NCBI RefSeq assembly: GCF_026210795.1
Contig: NC_089440.1
Coordinates: 4,278,001 to 4,342,000 of the forward strand
DNA length: 64,000 nucleotides
Direction: 5' to 3'
From: Rhizophagus irregularis
Lineage: Eukaryota; Glomeromycota; Glomeromycetes; Glomerales; Glomeraceae
The position numbers and the translations under genes are program-made. This document shows, in pieces, positions 48,230 through 60,553 of this stretch; within the stretch, counting starts at the first letter, position 1; each line of letters begins with the position of its first letter. The notes beneath the pieces are model-generated. The model was not told where the DNA came from. It made no database searches and was given only the letters and a program-made list of their open reading frames with translations.

Positions 48230-49431
48230 GCTCCCGTACACATTATTGATGAAAATGTAAGATTGACAAATGTAACTGTATACTTTCTGCCACCAAATAC
48301 TACAGCACATTTGCAACCTTACGATGCAGGAATTATTAAATCTTTTAAGGTAAATTGATATTTAATTATTAACTTATAAATATAAGGATTATTAATTTTT
48401 AATTATTTAAGCACAGTACCAGAAATTGATCATTAGGAACAGAATTGAAGCGTATAAAATTTCTCAAGAATTAAACAAAGGAATTACGCCTATAAATATT
48501 TGTGATACTATTAATTTTAGTAAAGAAGCTTGGGATTTTGTAAGTCAACGAACAATTGTTAACTGTTAGAGGCATATAGGAATTCTTTTACAAGATGAAA
48601 TTGATAAAGGCGAAGAAAATGAAGATTAAGCTGATCAAAAAGCTTACAATAAAATAAAATTACAAGAACTTATAACCAATTTCTATATGATGATTCTATG
48701 GATGTGAAAGAATTCCTTCATATTGATGATCGTTTACAAGTTGATGGAGGGCTAACTGATGAAGAAATTGTATCCATAATAAAATCAAATGATGATGAAC
48801 CAAAAACGGATCTAATTGAAGAATCTCCAAAGGTAATTTCAAAAACGGAAACTCTAGATAATTTGGATAATCTTGTTTTATTTTTTGAATATTTATTAGA
48901 TATTTTTATTGATCCAAATGAAACAAGTTTATTATGAAAACTAAGACATAAAGTTTTAAAATCACATATTAATAGTTTAAAACAAACTACATTGGATCAT
49001 TTTATTCAAATTGTGTAATATTTATACTGATATTTTTGTTTCTTAATATACAAATACTAATAAATATTGGTTAAATCTATCGTTTTAATAATAATAATAC
49101 AAATTTTATATCTAATTTTATAATAAATTGATCAACGATCTAAATTTCACATAATATATATAAATTTATAATATACTGATAATATGATATACTGATACAA
49201 TTCTCCTAAAACAACTGTATTAGTATATTGAGGTTTGACTGTATTATCTGACAGTATATATATATATATATATAATTAATAGTTATGAATTAATGATGTC
49301 AGATTTATTTTATAATAGATAGTTACTATATATGTAATATTTTCTGTTGATTTTTTCTAATAAATTCACAAATATACTGCAGAATTAAAAAAAAAATTTA
49401 AATAAAAGATAATCAAATTACTTTTTATTTA

Positions 49432-49565
49432 CTGTATTTGCCCAAAAATAAGCAATCACTGAAATAAGCAACATGGCCTGCATTATAACAAATTTTGGCC
49501 AATATTATTTAAACTTGGCCAGTATTATGTGCAAAAATTTGTTGCTTATTTTTGGGCAAATACGG
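49432..49565. mobile_element. 134-bp MITE with TA target duplication
   Basis: The inverted ends are CTGTATTTGCCCAAAAATAAG on the left from 49432 and CCGTATTTGCCCAAAAATAA on the complement of the right end at 49565. A TA dinucleotide flanks both sides (49430-49431 and 49566-49567). An inner inverted pair (TTGGCCA and TGGCCAGTATTAT-like text) lies between. It has no coding capacity. TA duplication and size fit a Tc1/mariner-type MITE. Confidence 0.8.
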
Positions 49566-50145
49566 TAAAAATCAAATTTCAATAAATTTATTTCTTTTAT
49601 TAGGATGAATTAAATGGTAGTAAAATTATTTTAACAGGAATTAATAGTTTGTGTAATAATTTAATTATTAATTGTAAAATCTTATTTAAGAATTAGATTT
49701 TAATGAATATTATACTATTTGATTACATTTATTAATAGTAAAATCATCTTTTTAAATTCAATATTAATAGATTAATTTGTTTAAAATATATATATTAAAA
49801 TTTTAGTAAAATATTTGTAGAATTAGTAAAAAATATAAAAATTAAAAGTAATTTACTACAACTTAAAAATATATATACTCAAAATGCCAAAAGTTTAAAT
49901 TAGATTTTAAATCAATTTGAACTAATTTATTTTAAATAGTAACTATTAACCAAAATCATTGACTAAAAAATTTTGATTTATTTGATTTATTTTAATTAGT
50001 GCAATTATAAAATAATATATCCAACTTTATTTTTAAAAAAACCAATGATGAATTTTTAGATAAGTTGTGTAAAATACAGTAAATCTGACCAATAAAATTC
50101 GTCAAACCACGTTACCGAGAAAGGTCTGTGCAATAGAATAATTTT

Positions 50146-50265
50146 CTCACGGCAGCAAAAATATCGATCTTGATAGAGTTGCAGACTTGCAGTATGCTTC
50201 TTGATTCAATATATCAAGAACTTGACCAATCAAGATCGATACTTTTGCCTCACGGCTTACGGCTC
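50146..50265. repeat. Inverted repeat with inner hairpin
   Basis: The arms at 50151-50174 (GCAAAAATATCGATCTTGAT core) and 50229-50252 (ATCAAGATCGATACTTTTGC) are near-perfect inverted copies about 55 bp apart. CTCACGG-type text flanks both, repeated on the right. The loop itself holds TTCTTGAT...ATCAAGAA, a second hairpin. It may be a tiny MITE or a structured element upstream of the BRO1 gene; no target duplication was found. Confidence 0.55.
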
Positions 50266-50673
50266 ACGGCATTTAGTATTTTTTTTTTAACACTCCGTAA
50301 CGTAATACATTTTTTTTAATCGAACTGAAAAACCTATAAATATTCGCTAACTATTACTTAGTTGTTTGGTCGCGATAATTCTTTTTCAATATTAACACTA
50401 ATGCCTGCGGACCACACCTTAATTTTCACTTGTCGATATGGATCGAATAAAATGTTCGAGACGGTATCATATCAAAAATAAATTAATAAATTTATGTTGT
50501 TTGCATTAATAAGGACCATGGAATTCCTGGAATGGAAAATTGTGCATTTAGTAGATTTTGACATTTGGCTTCGAATACCAAGCCACATAAGTCACGTGGA
50601 CGGATACTTGAAATTACGGGTTTTTTACGAGTAAAAAAATTTTCTTTTTTTTTATTTACTAGTTTAAATAAAA

Positions 50674-53600
50674 ATGACAGGGTCACTAAATATTCTTGCT
50701 ATTGATTTTAAACGCACTGAACGTATTGGGCTAACGACAGCTCTTCGAGAGTATATTTCTTATCATTATAATGATCACCCAGATAATTTTACAGACGATT
50801 TTCGCGTTCTTGATGAATTGAGGACTGATTGTTTAAATTTGGAAGTACATCAGAACGCTCTGCATCGGCTGTTAAAGTAAGATACTATATTTATATGCTG
50901 AGTTCAATTAAATTAACCAAGTGATGGATATAAAATAATTTTTTTATAATAAAAGTGACTAATTTATATATATATATATATTTTTTTCGTTCCTAGATAT
51001 TACGGACAATTGGTTTTTATCGGATCAAAGTTTCCAATTGATGTAGGTTTGGTTGGATCTCTTATTCTCTTTAAATTTGAGATCTTAATTTATTTCCTTG
51101 CTTAACAGTTCGGTATAGAGTTTCCTTGGTATTCAGCTTTTTCCGATGAAAAAAAACCAAGTACAATTTATTTAATTGTTTATTTAATAATAAATAAAAT
51201 ATATTATTTTAACATTTATTATCGTTCTTTTATTATTAGTTTCACATCGTAATTTTTTTTATGAGAAAGCATCTGTGTTATTCAATATTGGTGCTATGTA
51301 TAGCCAACTTGGCGTCTCTGAAAATAGAACAACTCCTGAGGGAGTCAAAAGAGCATGCCAGCACTTTCAAGTAAATTATTTAATTTATGCAAATTATAAT
51401 AGAGATTGTTACAATTTTTATTGGTAAATTGACCGTCTATATATCTAAACTCAGTATGCTGCCGGATGCTTCAAACATTTGGATGGAGTTATAATACCAG
51501 AAATGCGTATTACACCACCTTTAGATATGTCATCCGAGACATTAAACGTATTGATTAATACAATGCTTGCACAAGCTCAAGAATGCTTTTGGCAAAAGGC
51601 TGTTCATGGTGAATTGGAGTTTAATTTACTGTAATCATTCCAAAAATATTATGATAAGTGAGTATATATGTTAATGTGCTTTTCAATTAGATAAATACAA
51701 GGATGGAACGGTTGCAAAATTAGCTAGCCAAGTATCCATTTATTATGAAAATGCACATGAGATAGCATTAAATAATACAGAAATTGCAAAGTTATTTGGG
51801 CAAGTAGGTTATTAATCTCTATCTTATCTCTAAATGAATTTTCCTATATTTAATTCTAACATAAATTGTATTAAGGGATGGCTTGTGCATTTACAAGTAA
51901 AATCTTGGCATTTTCAAGCTGCTGCAGAGTTTAGAAAATCATCTGAATGCATGAGTCAGAATAAATATGGAGAAGAAATTGCTAGGCTTCAAGTTGCTCA
52001 AGAATATATTAAAAAGGGATTAGACCAAAAGAGAAACTTACGCGAAGCTGTTGCAAAAGACTTGGAGGTATTTGTGTATCTATTACATAGAGAGATGTTT
52101 TTTTTTTTTATTTTATCTATCTTCATAGTTGTAGTTCTTTTTTAGTCCGTACAGACAGCTGTCCAATCAAATTATAATAGAGCTCAAAAAGATAATGACA
52201 TTATTTATCTTCAAATGGTTCCATCTGCTTCTTCGTTAGCTTTAATTGGTAAAGCTAATATGGCAAATCCCAATATTCCACCAGAAGTCAAAGATCCTAT
52301 TTCTTTGATGAATGAAAGATCCATGTTGGGCGTGCCTTTGTTTGTAAAACTTGTCCCTTATGCAGTACATCAAGCTCTTAGTGTATATTCAGATCGTAAA
52401 GAAAAACTAGTTAGAGATGAGATTTTATCCAAACTTCACGAATTGATAAATATTTGTAACAGGTATTATTTTTATTTTTATATATAAAAAATATACGTAT
52501 ACAAGAATAATTTTTCGCTTGTATTTAGTACATTGCGGTCCTTAAATTTGCCGGCAGCACTTAATGAATCAGAACAACGTTCAAATATACCATCATCAAT
52601 TTTAGCCATGTCTCGAGAAGTTCGTAATGAAGGAGGTTTAGCAAGATTAAATGCTATGTTTGATACTTTACAAGATAAATCTAAAATGATCTATCAAACT
52701 TTGGATGAGGTTAATCTTACAAGAATTCTAAGTCTGATATTATGTCTGGAATTTTTATTTACCAAGTAACGTATGATTATTTTTATAGGCTCTTGCTTTT
52801 TTGGATCAAGAATGCACTGATGATGAAGAATTTAGAAATAAATTTGGTGCAAAATGGGCTAGACCTAACTCTCTATCAAAAAATAGAGAATTGACTGAAA
52901 AAGCAGCAAGCTATAAGAAACTTAATGATCAAGCTTATAAGAGTAATAAGGTTCTCCAAAATGGATTAGAACAACAAACAGAAGCTTTAGATTTATTGAG
53001 CTCTGATCAAGTAAATCATTAATTGTTTAATTAAATTTACATAAATTATTAAAAAATTAAATTCGTTAATGTTTGTTAATGTTTCAGGAAATGCTAGAAG
53101 AACGCATTCCTTCAGAATTTCAATCATCAGAACCAGATATGGATGGAATTAAAAAAATCAAAGATGAATTAAGGGTTTTAATAAATCAATCATTTCAAAT
53201 TATGAAAGAATGTGAAACTAAAATTCAAGAAGTGAAAAAGGCTGCAGATTTAGATGATATTTGTTTGTATTAATGAGTTTGTTATTTATTGATGTATTAT
53301 GTTATAAATTTTTATTTAACAAAAATTTTATTTTATTTAAATTATTTTTAGCACCTATATTACTTAAGGAAGCTGCAAAGATAAGCTCAGCTAGTAATAC
53401 ATCTATTAAACTTGAACCTGCTCATTTTGAAGATTTATTTATTGAACAGTTGAAAAAATATGATAGCTTTTTATCAACATATAATAAATTATCTGATGTG
53501 CAAGAAAAAGTTTTGGCATCTATATCTGTAGGTGAATTTTTTGTTGTTATATACATTTTTTTTTTTGTTTATTTATGATTTTTAAATACAAATTATATTA

Positions 53601-54129
53601 CAGGACAAGTTTGAAGAATATAATAAAAAAAGAAGAATCGCATTAAATAATCCAAATAGAGTTCAGTTTATACAAAATCTTGAAACTGGTTATAAATATT
53701 TCACTAATATACTTCAACGATTGCAGGAAGGAATGGCGGTAATTAGTATTTATAAAATAACAATTTATTTTATATTATATATTTGATTATTAATTATATT
53801 TATGTTATTTATTTAGTTTTATGCTCGTTCACAAGCAAATGTAGATGAACTTAAGCAAAATTGTCAAGCCTTTTCCGCTATTCGTAAAAAAGAAGCTGAA
53901 CATCTTGCAGAGTATATATTAATATTTTTATTTATATAAAATAAACTTTTTGTATTCTTATATTTTTTATTTTATTTTTTTTGTTTATAGTGTACTTTCA
54001 GGATCAATGAAAAATCTTAATATCTCACAACCTGCATCTCCTCTAGTATGGAATAAAGGTATGCAAATATCATTCTCACCTACATCGCAAGGATATTCAA
54101 GACCACCACCACCACCACCACCAAAATGA
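50674..54129 (+). CDS. BRO1-domain protein of the Rim20/PalA/ALIX family
   Basis: Fifteen exons (50674-50876, 50997-51042, 51109-51160, 51240-51370, 51455-51608, 51691-51803, 51876-52067, 52146-52462, 52529-52709, 52789-53010, 53088-53262, 53352-53527, 53604-53738, 53817-53911, 53991-54129) give 776 residues. Residues 1 to about 370 are a BRO1 domain (RTERIGLTTALREYI, EKASVLFNIGAMYSQLG, VLINTMLAQAQECFWQKAV, DPISLMNERSMLGVPLFVKL), which binds Snf7/CHMP4 of ESCRT-III. About 380-720 is the two-arm helical V domain, which binds YPxL ligands. The tail is short and ends in a run of seven prolines. In ascomycetes the PalA/Rim20 branch links Rim101/PacC cleavage to ambient pH, while Bro1/ALIX works in endosomal sorting. 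The short tail favours PalA/Rim20; this is inference. Confidence 0.92.
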
Positions 54130-54618
54130 TCTTATCAATAATATAAACTTAATGTAGAAAAAAAATTTTGATAACTACTTAGAATTAAACAGAATAATTT
54201 TTTTAAGAAAAAAAAATTTATATTTAATTGTATTTAATAAATAACTGCTTTATTTATTTATACGTTTATCCATTTCTTATTATATTGTTTTATAATTATG
54301 AATTTATTAAAAAATATTAAATTTAGATTTTGTATTAAAATAAATCCCTGTTGATCGTATGTTTATGCTTACTTGTTTCACGTGATACTGGGTAACTGAT
54401 TCGTATAGCTTTTTTTATCACATGACTTGAAAATTGCGAAATTTTACAAATTCTGCTGGCTGCTTGTACAATAACTCTTCTCTTTTCGTACCCTAAATAT
54501 ACTTTCTTGTTTGGAACGATTCATAGGAAGAATATAATTCAGAAGGAAAATAAGAAAAATGCGACTCATAAGAAAAGGACGAATACTACTAACGATAAGA
54601 CCCTGGAAGTAAAAAACG

Positions 54619-54993
54619 CTGATCGATGATGCGTATCAAGACTGGTGCGATAAATCTGATGAGGAAAAAGACTTTGTTTGCACTGCGATATCAAATCCGG
54701 GACCTATCAAAGGTATGCTCTAAACATTTTATACAAAAGAAATCGCCAAATATTTTTAAGTTCACTACTCCATACTTACAGGGAAGCTTCTCTTGAGACC
54801 TGTAAACAAGCCATCAAAAAAATTCCTCTAATCATTGGAATGACGATGATATTATGCCAATAGTTAAACTTCTCGCTGGAGACGAACTTTTATTGACGAA
54901 TTGGGAAATTTTTCGTGATTATCTAGATGTCAACGATGAAATACGTTTGCCCCTTCGAAATTGTCATCCGTGGGTTGGTAGGCCGATTTCGTA
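54619..54993 (+). pseudogene. Decayed coding remnant, unknown family
   Basis: Open segments in two frames form a plausible broken gene: an acidic piece (DWCDKSDEEKDFVCTAISNP) to a GT donor at about 54713, an AG acceptor near 54781, then after a frameshift near 54823 a segment with LLAGDELLLTNWEIFRDYLDV and RNCHPWVGRPIS ending at TAG 54991. Base composition is clearly less AT-rich than the flanks. No start codon is placed and no domain is recognised. It could belong to the same kind of lineage-specific gene family as the decayed copies at 34-36 kb. Confidence 0.35.
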
Positions 54994-55439
54994 GTAGCTG
55001 ACGTTGGAGGTAGCACTTTCCAATTTCGGATTCAATAACTACCCACAAGCTGGCTCACCAATCCCTCAACTAGCCACTTCGGGTGGCTCAATCTCGAGAG
55101 GCTTCAACTTGCAGTTAATGGACTTTGGTTGTTTGTTTTTAATACCAACTCTCCGAACTACATTATTAGATTATGTTACCTCATAAATGTAATAAAGAAT
55201 GAAATATTAATCTACGAATGTTTCCTATTAGTAATACATTGAAAATAAAGTATTTTTGTATACATGCGTAATTAAAACCCAATCATTATGAATTTTTATT
55301 GATTGATATAAAGGATCCGACAAAGTAAAAATGAATTTAACAAAAGATAAAGATATTGGAGTAGTGGACGTTTAAAGAGAGGAATAAGAACATGATATTC
55401 TGCTACTAATCCATGTTGTTATCTAAACTACTTTTCTAC

Positions 55440-55676
55440 CTACCCATTTGTTAAATTTTGGATCCTCTCCGCCATAATAAAAAGCATAAATTCACGAACT
55501 TCACCGTCTCGCAGCATATTCTGTGGAATCCTCTCCTTAATCAAATCAAAAACTTGCTTAAAACGGGTTCCAATTTCTGAATCGGATGATTGACCAGAAG
55601 AAATTTCCGTAAAAGCTAGGACTTTGAAGATTCGGATTGGTTGGACTCTCTCTGTCGATGAAAAGTATGCGGGCAA
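55440..55676 (-). pseudogene. Small hypothetical ORF or remnant, 78 codons
   Basis: The frame encodes a helical-looking, charged peptide (RFKQVFDLIKERIPQNMLRD, then REFMLFIMAERIQNL) in sequence that is less AT-rich than its surroundings. It has no family match I know and no clear partner exons. It lies opposite in strand to the remnant at 54.6-55.0 kb, so the two are probably separate. It could be a real short gene; evidence is weak. Confidence 0.25.
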
Positions 55677-56009
55677 TTACGTAATGTTGAACCATTTCAT
55701 TTTAATTGAAGTGAATTCGGACGAAAGTCATTATGGCAGGTTCCTTCAATGGTACTCATCGTCACGTGCATTATTTTTTTTCGATTTCTGCGGTAAGTTT
55801 ATCGCATAGATTCTGCCAATTAAAAAATTATGTTTTGACCCTGTATGATTGACCCTGTCAAATATACACGAAAACAATTACAAAAATCCCGAAACTGTCT
55901 GATTATGTACAGTACGGCAAAAATATTTCTAAAAATTAAAAACATTAACGCGTTGTTTTTTTCTCATTTATTTTTACAAGAGCATAGACCACATAGACCA
56001 GTAGATGGA

Positions 56010-56176
56010 CATTGGAAGTTTGGAAGCACTTTTGGACTTCCAATAAAAATCATTAGAAGCTTCCAATGCACATAGAAACAAACATATAAGTTGATTTGGA
56101 AGCACTTTTGGACTTTTAATTCAAATAATACTTCCAATTTCAATAAAATCATTAGAAGCTTTTCAATGGCATAGAC
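56010..56176 (+). repeat. Two direct copies of an 80-bp unit built on TTGGAAGCACTTTTGGACTT
   Basis: Copy 1 (about 56011-56078) and copy 2 (about 56094-56175) share TTTGGAAGCACTTTTGGACTT, CTTCCAAT, AATCATTAGAAGCTT and CAATG-CATAGA in the same order. Copy 1 also has inverted character, since TTGGAAG recurs as CTTCCAA at its middle and end. Similar CATAGACCA text just upstream may be a third partial copy. The class is unknown. Confidence 0.65.
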
Positions 56177-58623
56177 TATACAAACAAAAAAAGAATTTTT
56201 TATTTTGAAAGACACTATTAATAAATAGATTAACAATATTAATTAATAGATTAATATTTAATGAAAAAAAAAACAATACGATAATTATTTTTTTATGAAA
56301 AAAAAATATAATTTTTTATTAAAAATATTAAGAGAATAAGACCGGTTTTTTTTTTGGTTTAAAAATATTAAAAAGAACAAGTTATTCTTGTCATAAAAAT
56401 TAAAAAATATTTCTTTTTTTCGTTTATCACATTATCACATTATCGAAATATCGCGTTTTCGATTAAGAATATTTTTGTCATACATAAACATGCATGTTTT
56501 GACCAAGACCAAAAGTAAATTAAATCGCACAAGGTTAAGAACGTAATTTGTTTGAAGAACAACCACATGGTAGCGATCAGTTAATTGATCCCCATGAATA
56601 TCGCTAAACTAACGAACAAAAATCAGCGGGTAAAATCCTGTACTTATATTTAGGTTATTTAGGTTGTACTTATTTGGATGAGAATGTACTATTTATTCTA
56701 TGTATTTAAAGTTTCCAATAATTTATGTTAAATAAAAATATATAAATATTATGGTATATTTATATTGTACTTTTTTTTTTTATTATTATTATTATATTTC
56801 ATTTAATTGGTTTAAATTTTAAAATCTAAACTTTTACCGGATTATATTTTAAAGGATCTATATTAACTTTTTTGTAAAAATTCTAGATTAATTTGCCCTC
56901 TTTATCTGTCAACTTTAATCTTCTAATTATAAATAGATAGAGATATATTTATCCGTTATCTCTTTTATATATTTTATATATTATATTATATTTTTATTAT
57001 TGAATTACAAATTAATTAATTAATTTTAAATTATTATTATTATTTCTTTTGCTTTTTCAAAGTATTGGCTAGAATCTTTATAACTAAAGATACTATTATG
57101 CTATATAAATATATATAGCGATCTATGTTTTAATGATACAAATATTCTGAGATTCTTTTCATAATATCTTCACATGGTAAATTCAATGAAATATATTATA
57201 TTACGCTTTTACGTAACTATAAACATGTTGTTTTTTTTTGGCGTTAACTTAAAGGAATTCAACTTTTTTTTTTATTATAAACAATTTTTTTAAGAAGTGT
57301 ATTTTACGGAAACCCCTATATATGGATAGAACCCCTTAAATTTCCCGCAACAATGTCAACATAAATAAAACTCATATCATTGGAACAAGATCATACCATC
57401 TTCAATACCCTGAGTTAAACTAGATCTCCAGAAAAAAAAAAAAAAATTTTGCAAATCAAGCAAATCTCATTTAAAAAAAGATATACAGAATTTTTTTCTG
57501 ATCATTGATTATCCTCTTTTTACTATCTTTACTAGAAGAAGGCTTATCGGTTTATCATATAATCCGATGATTATCATATCAAAGTTATTTTTAGATAAAA
57601 GGATTTACTTTTTTTAACTACGATTGTTATCCCCGTTATCAAATTTATAGGTAAACTGAATTTATTAAATCATGTAAATCTTTAATGATCGTCGTTAGAA
57701 CCACCGGGAATTTATATTTTTTCTAAACATGGGACCCTAAAATCTCTAAATCTTACCGTATATATTTCTTTTATAAGTTAATTTTTAATATTTATTAATA
57801 ACATTACTATGAACAATATGAGATCTAAAAAAGAATAATTTTAAAAAAAAAATTTTTAAAAACCTTGTACTATAATTGTAAGCAATAAGCAGGTTTGTAT
57901 TTCGCTTTTTTTGTATCAGATTAAAAAAAAAAAACATTGATAAATCGTAACTTCGGGATAGTTACGGGTGCAATTTAAGTTGTATTTTCGATTTGTAGAT
58001 TACAAAATGAATCGATTTACAAATATTATATTATTTCGATTTTCAGAATCGATTCCATCCTCATTCTTCCTTATTTTCATTTGTTCCCACACATATTTAT
58101 TCTTTTAATAATACCATTTTAATCTAGATTATTTTTTTCGCATGGTTTCTGATTAAAAACTGCATATAATCATTTATTCGCACCTGATCGGATCGGGACG
58201 TTAGTGGAACGTTCATGTCCATACGACATACAAATCTGTTGCTGCGTAGTTGTGCATAACCGATAAGCACAAAGATTTGCGCCATCATACCTTAACTTTT
58301 TTTGTTGGGAGTTTTTATTTTTTACGTGTTTAGTAATTAAAATAATTCGTTATGTTCAAAAGAAAAAGAAAAAAGAAAAAAAAAAAGAGAAAAAATAGGA
58401 ATTCATTTGATTTTAGGCGTTTAGAATAAACGAATGAACATTAAAAATGACAAAAGGTAAATGGGAATGAAATTGTACTAAATTGATTGATTTATTTATT
58501 TGTTTGTTTATTTATTATTTATTTTTATCAATCATCATTCGCGAAAATATGTATAATAACCGTATATTTTTATATTGTTTTTTTTTTTAATAAAATAATT
58601 TTTAAAGTAATTAATAAATACAT

Positions 58624-58722
58624 TTATATATATATATATATATATACATATATTATACACACAAATAAATATACATAATATATATATTATATATATATTA
58701 TATATATATTTTTATATATTTT
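58624..58722. repeat. TA-rich microsatellite cluster
   Basis: Runs of (TA)n at 58626-58646, 58676-58700 and 58699-58711 with short interruptions. Low-complexity sequence with no coding value; one open frame that runs through it is not credible. Confidence 0.85.
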
Positions 58723-60553
58723 TTTTTATTTTTATTTTATCATAAAAAAAAAAATAAAATAGATTTTTGATGTATTGTTTTTTTCGTTCATTGAATGAGA
58801 GTATAAATGTATAATAATGTTCCGAAAAACTACGATAACCTCGAATGATCTTTTTTTTCTTTTTTTTTTTTTTTGTACGTAACGTAATACAGTAAAAAAA
58901 AAATCATTTTTTTTTTTTTTTTTTGTTGGATATCTGATATCTGATATTGTCTGGTATGAAAAAAATTCTTTAATGAAAAAAATAAAAAAAGATCTTTATT
59001 TCAAATAATTTGAGTTTGAGTAAATGAGTCTCTCTCTCTTTATTTTTTTTCCTTTTTTTTTCTTTTTTTTCTAATTTTTTTTTTGATTATTTTGATTATT
59101 TTTGTAAAATTGGTAAAAAATCATTATAAATTTAACCGTTCAATTCACACGCACCATACGCACCACACGGCACCACACACATCACGGGCACCACATACAT
59201 ACACACATATAATAAAGATCATTATAATTACTTTAAAATAAATATATTCAATTAATGATCAAATAAAGATTTTTCATATAAAGATTATCAAATAACAACA
59301 TATCATCATCATCATAAATTATAAATTATGGATTACTAATTTTAAAAAAAAAAAAATTTTTTTAATGAAATTTTTAACATGAAAAATAGTTTTTATATGT
59401 ACGATACATATTAGGAAACGTGATTTGATTTTTCCTTTTATTTCATACAAAGATGATCTAACCGGTTATGTTTAACGTGATTAAAAAGAAAAAAAAGAAA
59501 AGTGAAAAAGAAGTTTCGGTTATACAACAAATATGAAAATACCCATCTAAATTATGTTTATTATAGTACTAATAATTACCCCAAACAGTAATGTGGCACG
59601 TATATTTATTTATATTATAAATTTATAAAGAGTAACAAATACGAACAATACAGTATTTAACCGTAACTTACTTTTTTTTTTTTATCTTTGAAATCTGCAA
59701 AAGTGCCAATAAATTAATTTCCGAATTAATTTTACCAATTTTACCAAAATAAAAAAATTATGTAACATGATACGATTTATTCATGATATATGAAACGATT
59801 GATACATGATACGATTGTACATGATACAATTGATCATTTAAACATTTTATTAAATTATAAATTATAAATTATTATTTTATTATTATTTGTAAAAATAAGT
59901 AAGTTTTGCTATATACTATATACACATTACAGAATTAATAAATAGTATAGTACTATAAATTTATTTATCTCATGTACCTACTTATGTATATAATTACTTT
60001 TTTGGAAAAGGGAAAAGAAAAAAAAAAATAACCCCTAATAATATCCTTTACATCATTAATTCAATTTATTGAATTTTTTTTTTTTTTTTAATCCCCATCA
60101 AATTTTACGTAGGTCCTTTATCTGGTTTCTTTTTTTAATTACATATCCAGTAAAGTGACGTACGATTTAAAAATAATAGTCCATAGTATCTTCATGATTC
60201 TACATCACCAATCAATTAAATATTCCAAAAAAAAAAAAAAATTATTAAATCTGTCTCTGACATTCAGGGAAAAAAACTTAACAAAATATTAAATTTTTTT
60301 TTTTACAATGTATTAATTAGTTTCTTAAGATCCCTGGTGGGATAAATAAACAAAAATATAATAATTATTAATTATATCTCTCCAACTTTTTTTTTTTATC
60401 GAATAAAAAAAAATTTTTTCATATTAATAATTCGATTATAAATAGATAAAAAAAAGATATTCCACACAAATGAAAATTACATAATAAAAACGAGAATTAA
60501 AATACCCGTTTATACTGCGGGTTCGTCCACTTAATTCATCTTCACTTTCTTTC

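Larger units (their letters stand above)
46036..49018 (+). pseudogene. Broken Tigger/CENP-B-like DDE transposase
   Basis: From ATG 46036 the remnants read in order: a Psq-type helix-turn-helix (LTHAQKYQLCLDSQ, then LTQTELANLYNIKQNTVSDIF), a CENP-B-type HTH (FPQVEEALS...FARQQF-like FFAQQFEITRFSVSNEWMDKF), the DDE core beginning NCDEM...WDLEPSKTLA, LLLVDNAPVH and FLPPNTTAHLQPYDAGIIKSFK, and a C-terminal KQTTLDHFI typical of the family. Stops and frameshifts interrupt it repeatedly (for example TGA after QKTP near 46139 and a shift in the second HTH near 46310), and the hAT element splits the codons for DNAPV. It is inactive. The catalytic Asp positions are still visible, so decay is fairly recent. 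Confidence 0.82.
45695..49241 (+). mobile_element. Degenerate pogo/Tigger-like (Tc1-mariner superfamily) transposon
   Basis: The ends are inverted repeats: the left begins CAGTCAAACCTTAATGTATC at 45695, and the right end at 49241 reads as CAGTCAAACCTCAATATACT on the other strand. A TA dinucleotide flanks both ends (45693-45694 and 49242-49243), the target duplication of this superfamily. Total length is 3,547 bp, or about 2,255 bp once the nested hAT insertion and its duplication are taken out. It carries a damaged CENP-B/Tigger-type transposase (separate entry). The TIR wording resembles Tigger-group elements. It cannot be autonomous. Confidence 0.88.
49242..50673. other. AT-rich spacer with small repeats upstream of the BRO1 gene
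   Basis: It holds a (TA) run at 49257-49275, a 134-bp MITE and a 120-bp inverted repeat (both listed separately), and the promoter of the BRO1-domain gene. The last 600 bp are less AT-rich than the rest. No open frame is supported. Confidence 0.45.
54130..60553. other. Gene-poor 6.4-kb region with remnants and simple repeats
   Basis: After the BRO1 gene there is about 0.4 kb of A/T text, then less AT-rich decayed sequence (54.5-55.9 kb, separate entries), a short-unit repeat (56.0-56.2 kb) and long AT-rich DNA. From 58.3 to 60.5 kb A/T homopolymers, TA microsatellites and a CACACGCACCACA-type stretch (59148-59210) dominate. The final part is the likely 3' region of the HSF-type gene. No other gene, RNA or transposon was recognised. 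Confidence 0.45.

Noticed and set aside
58487-58678. Open frame with repeated Tyr-Ile
   Set aside because: It runs through a (TA)n microsatellite.
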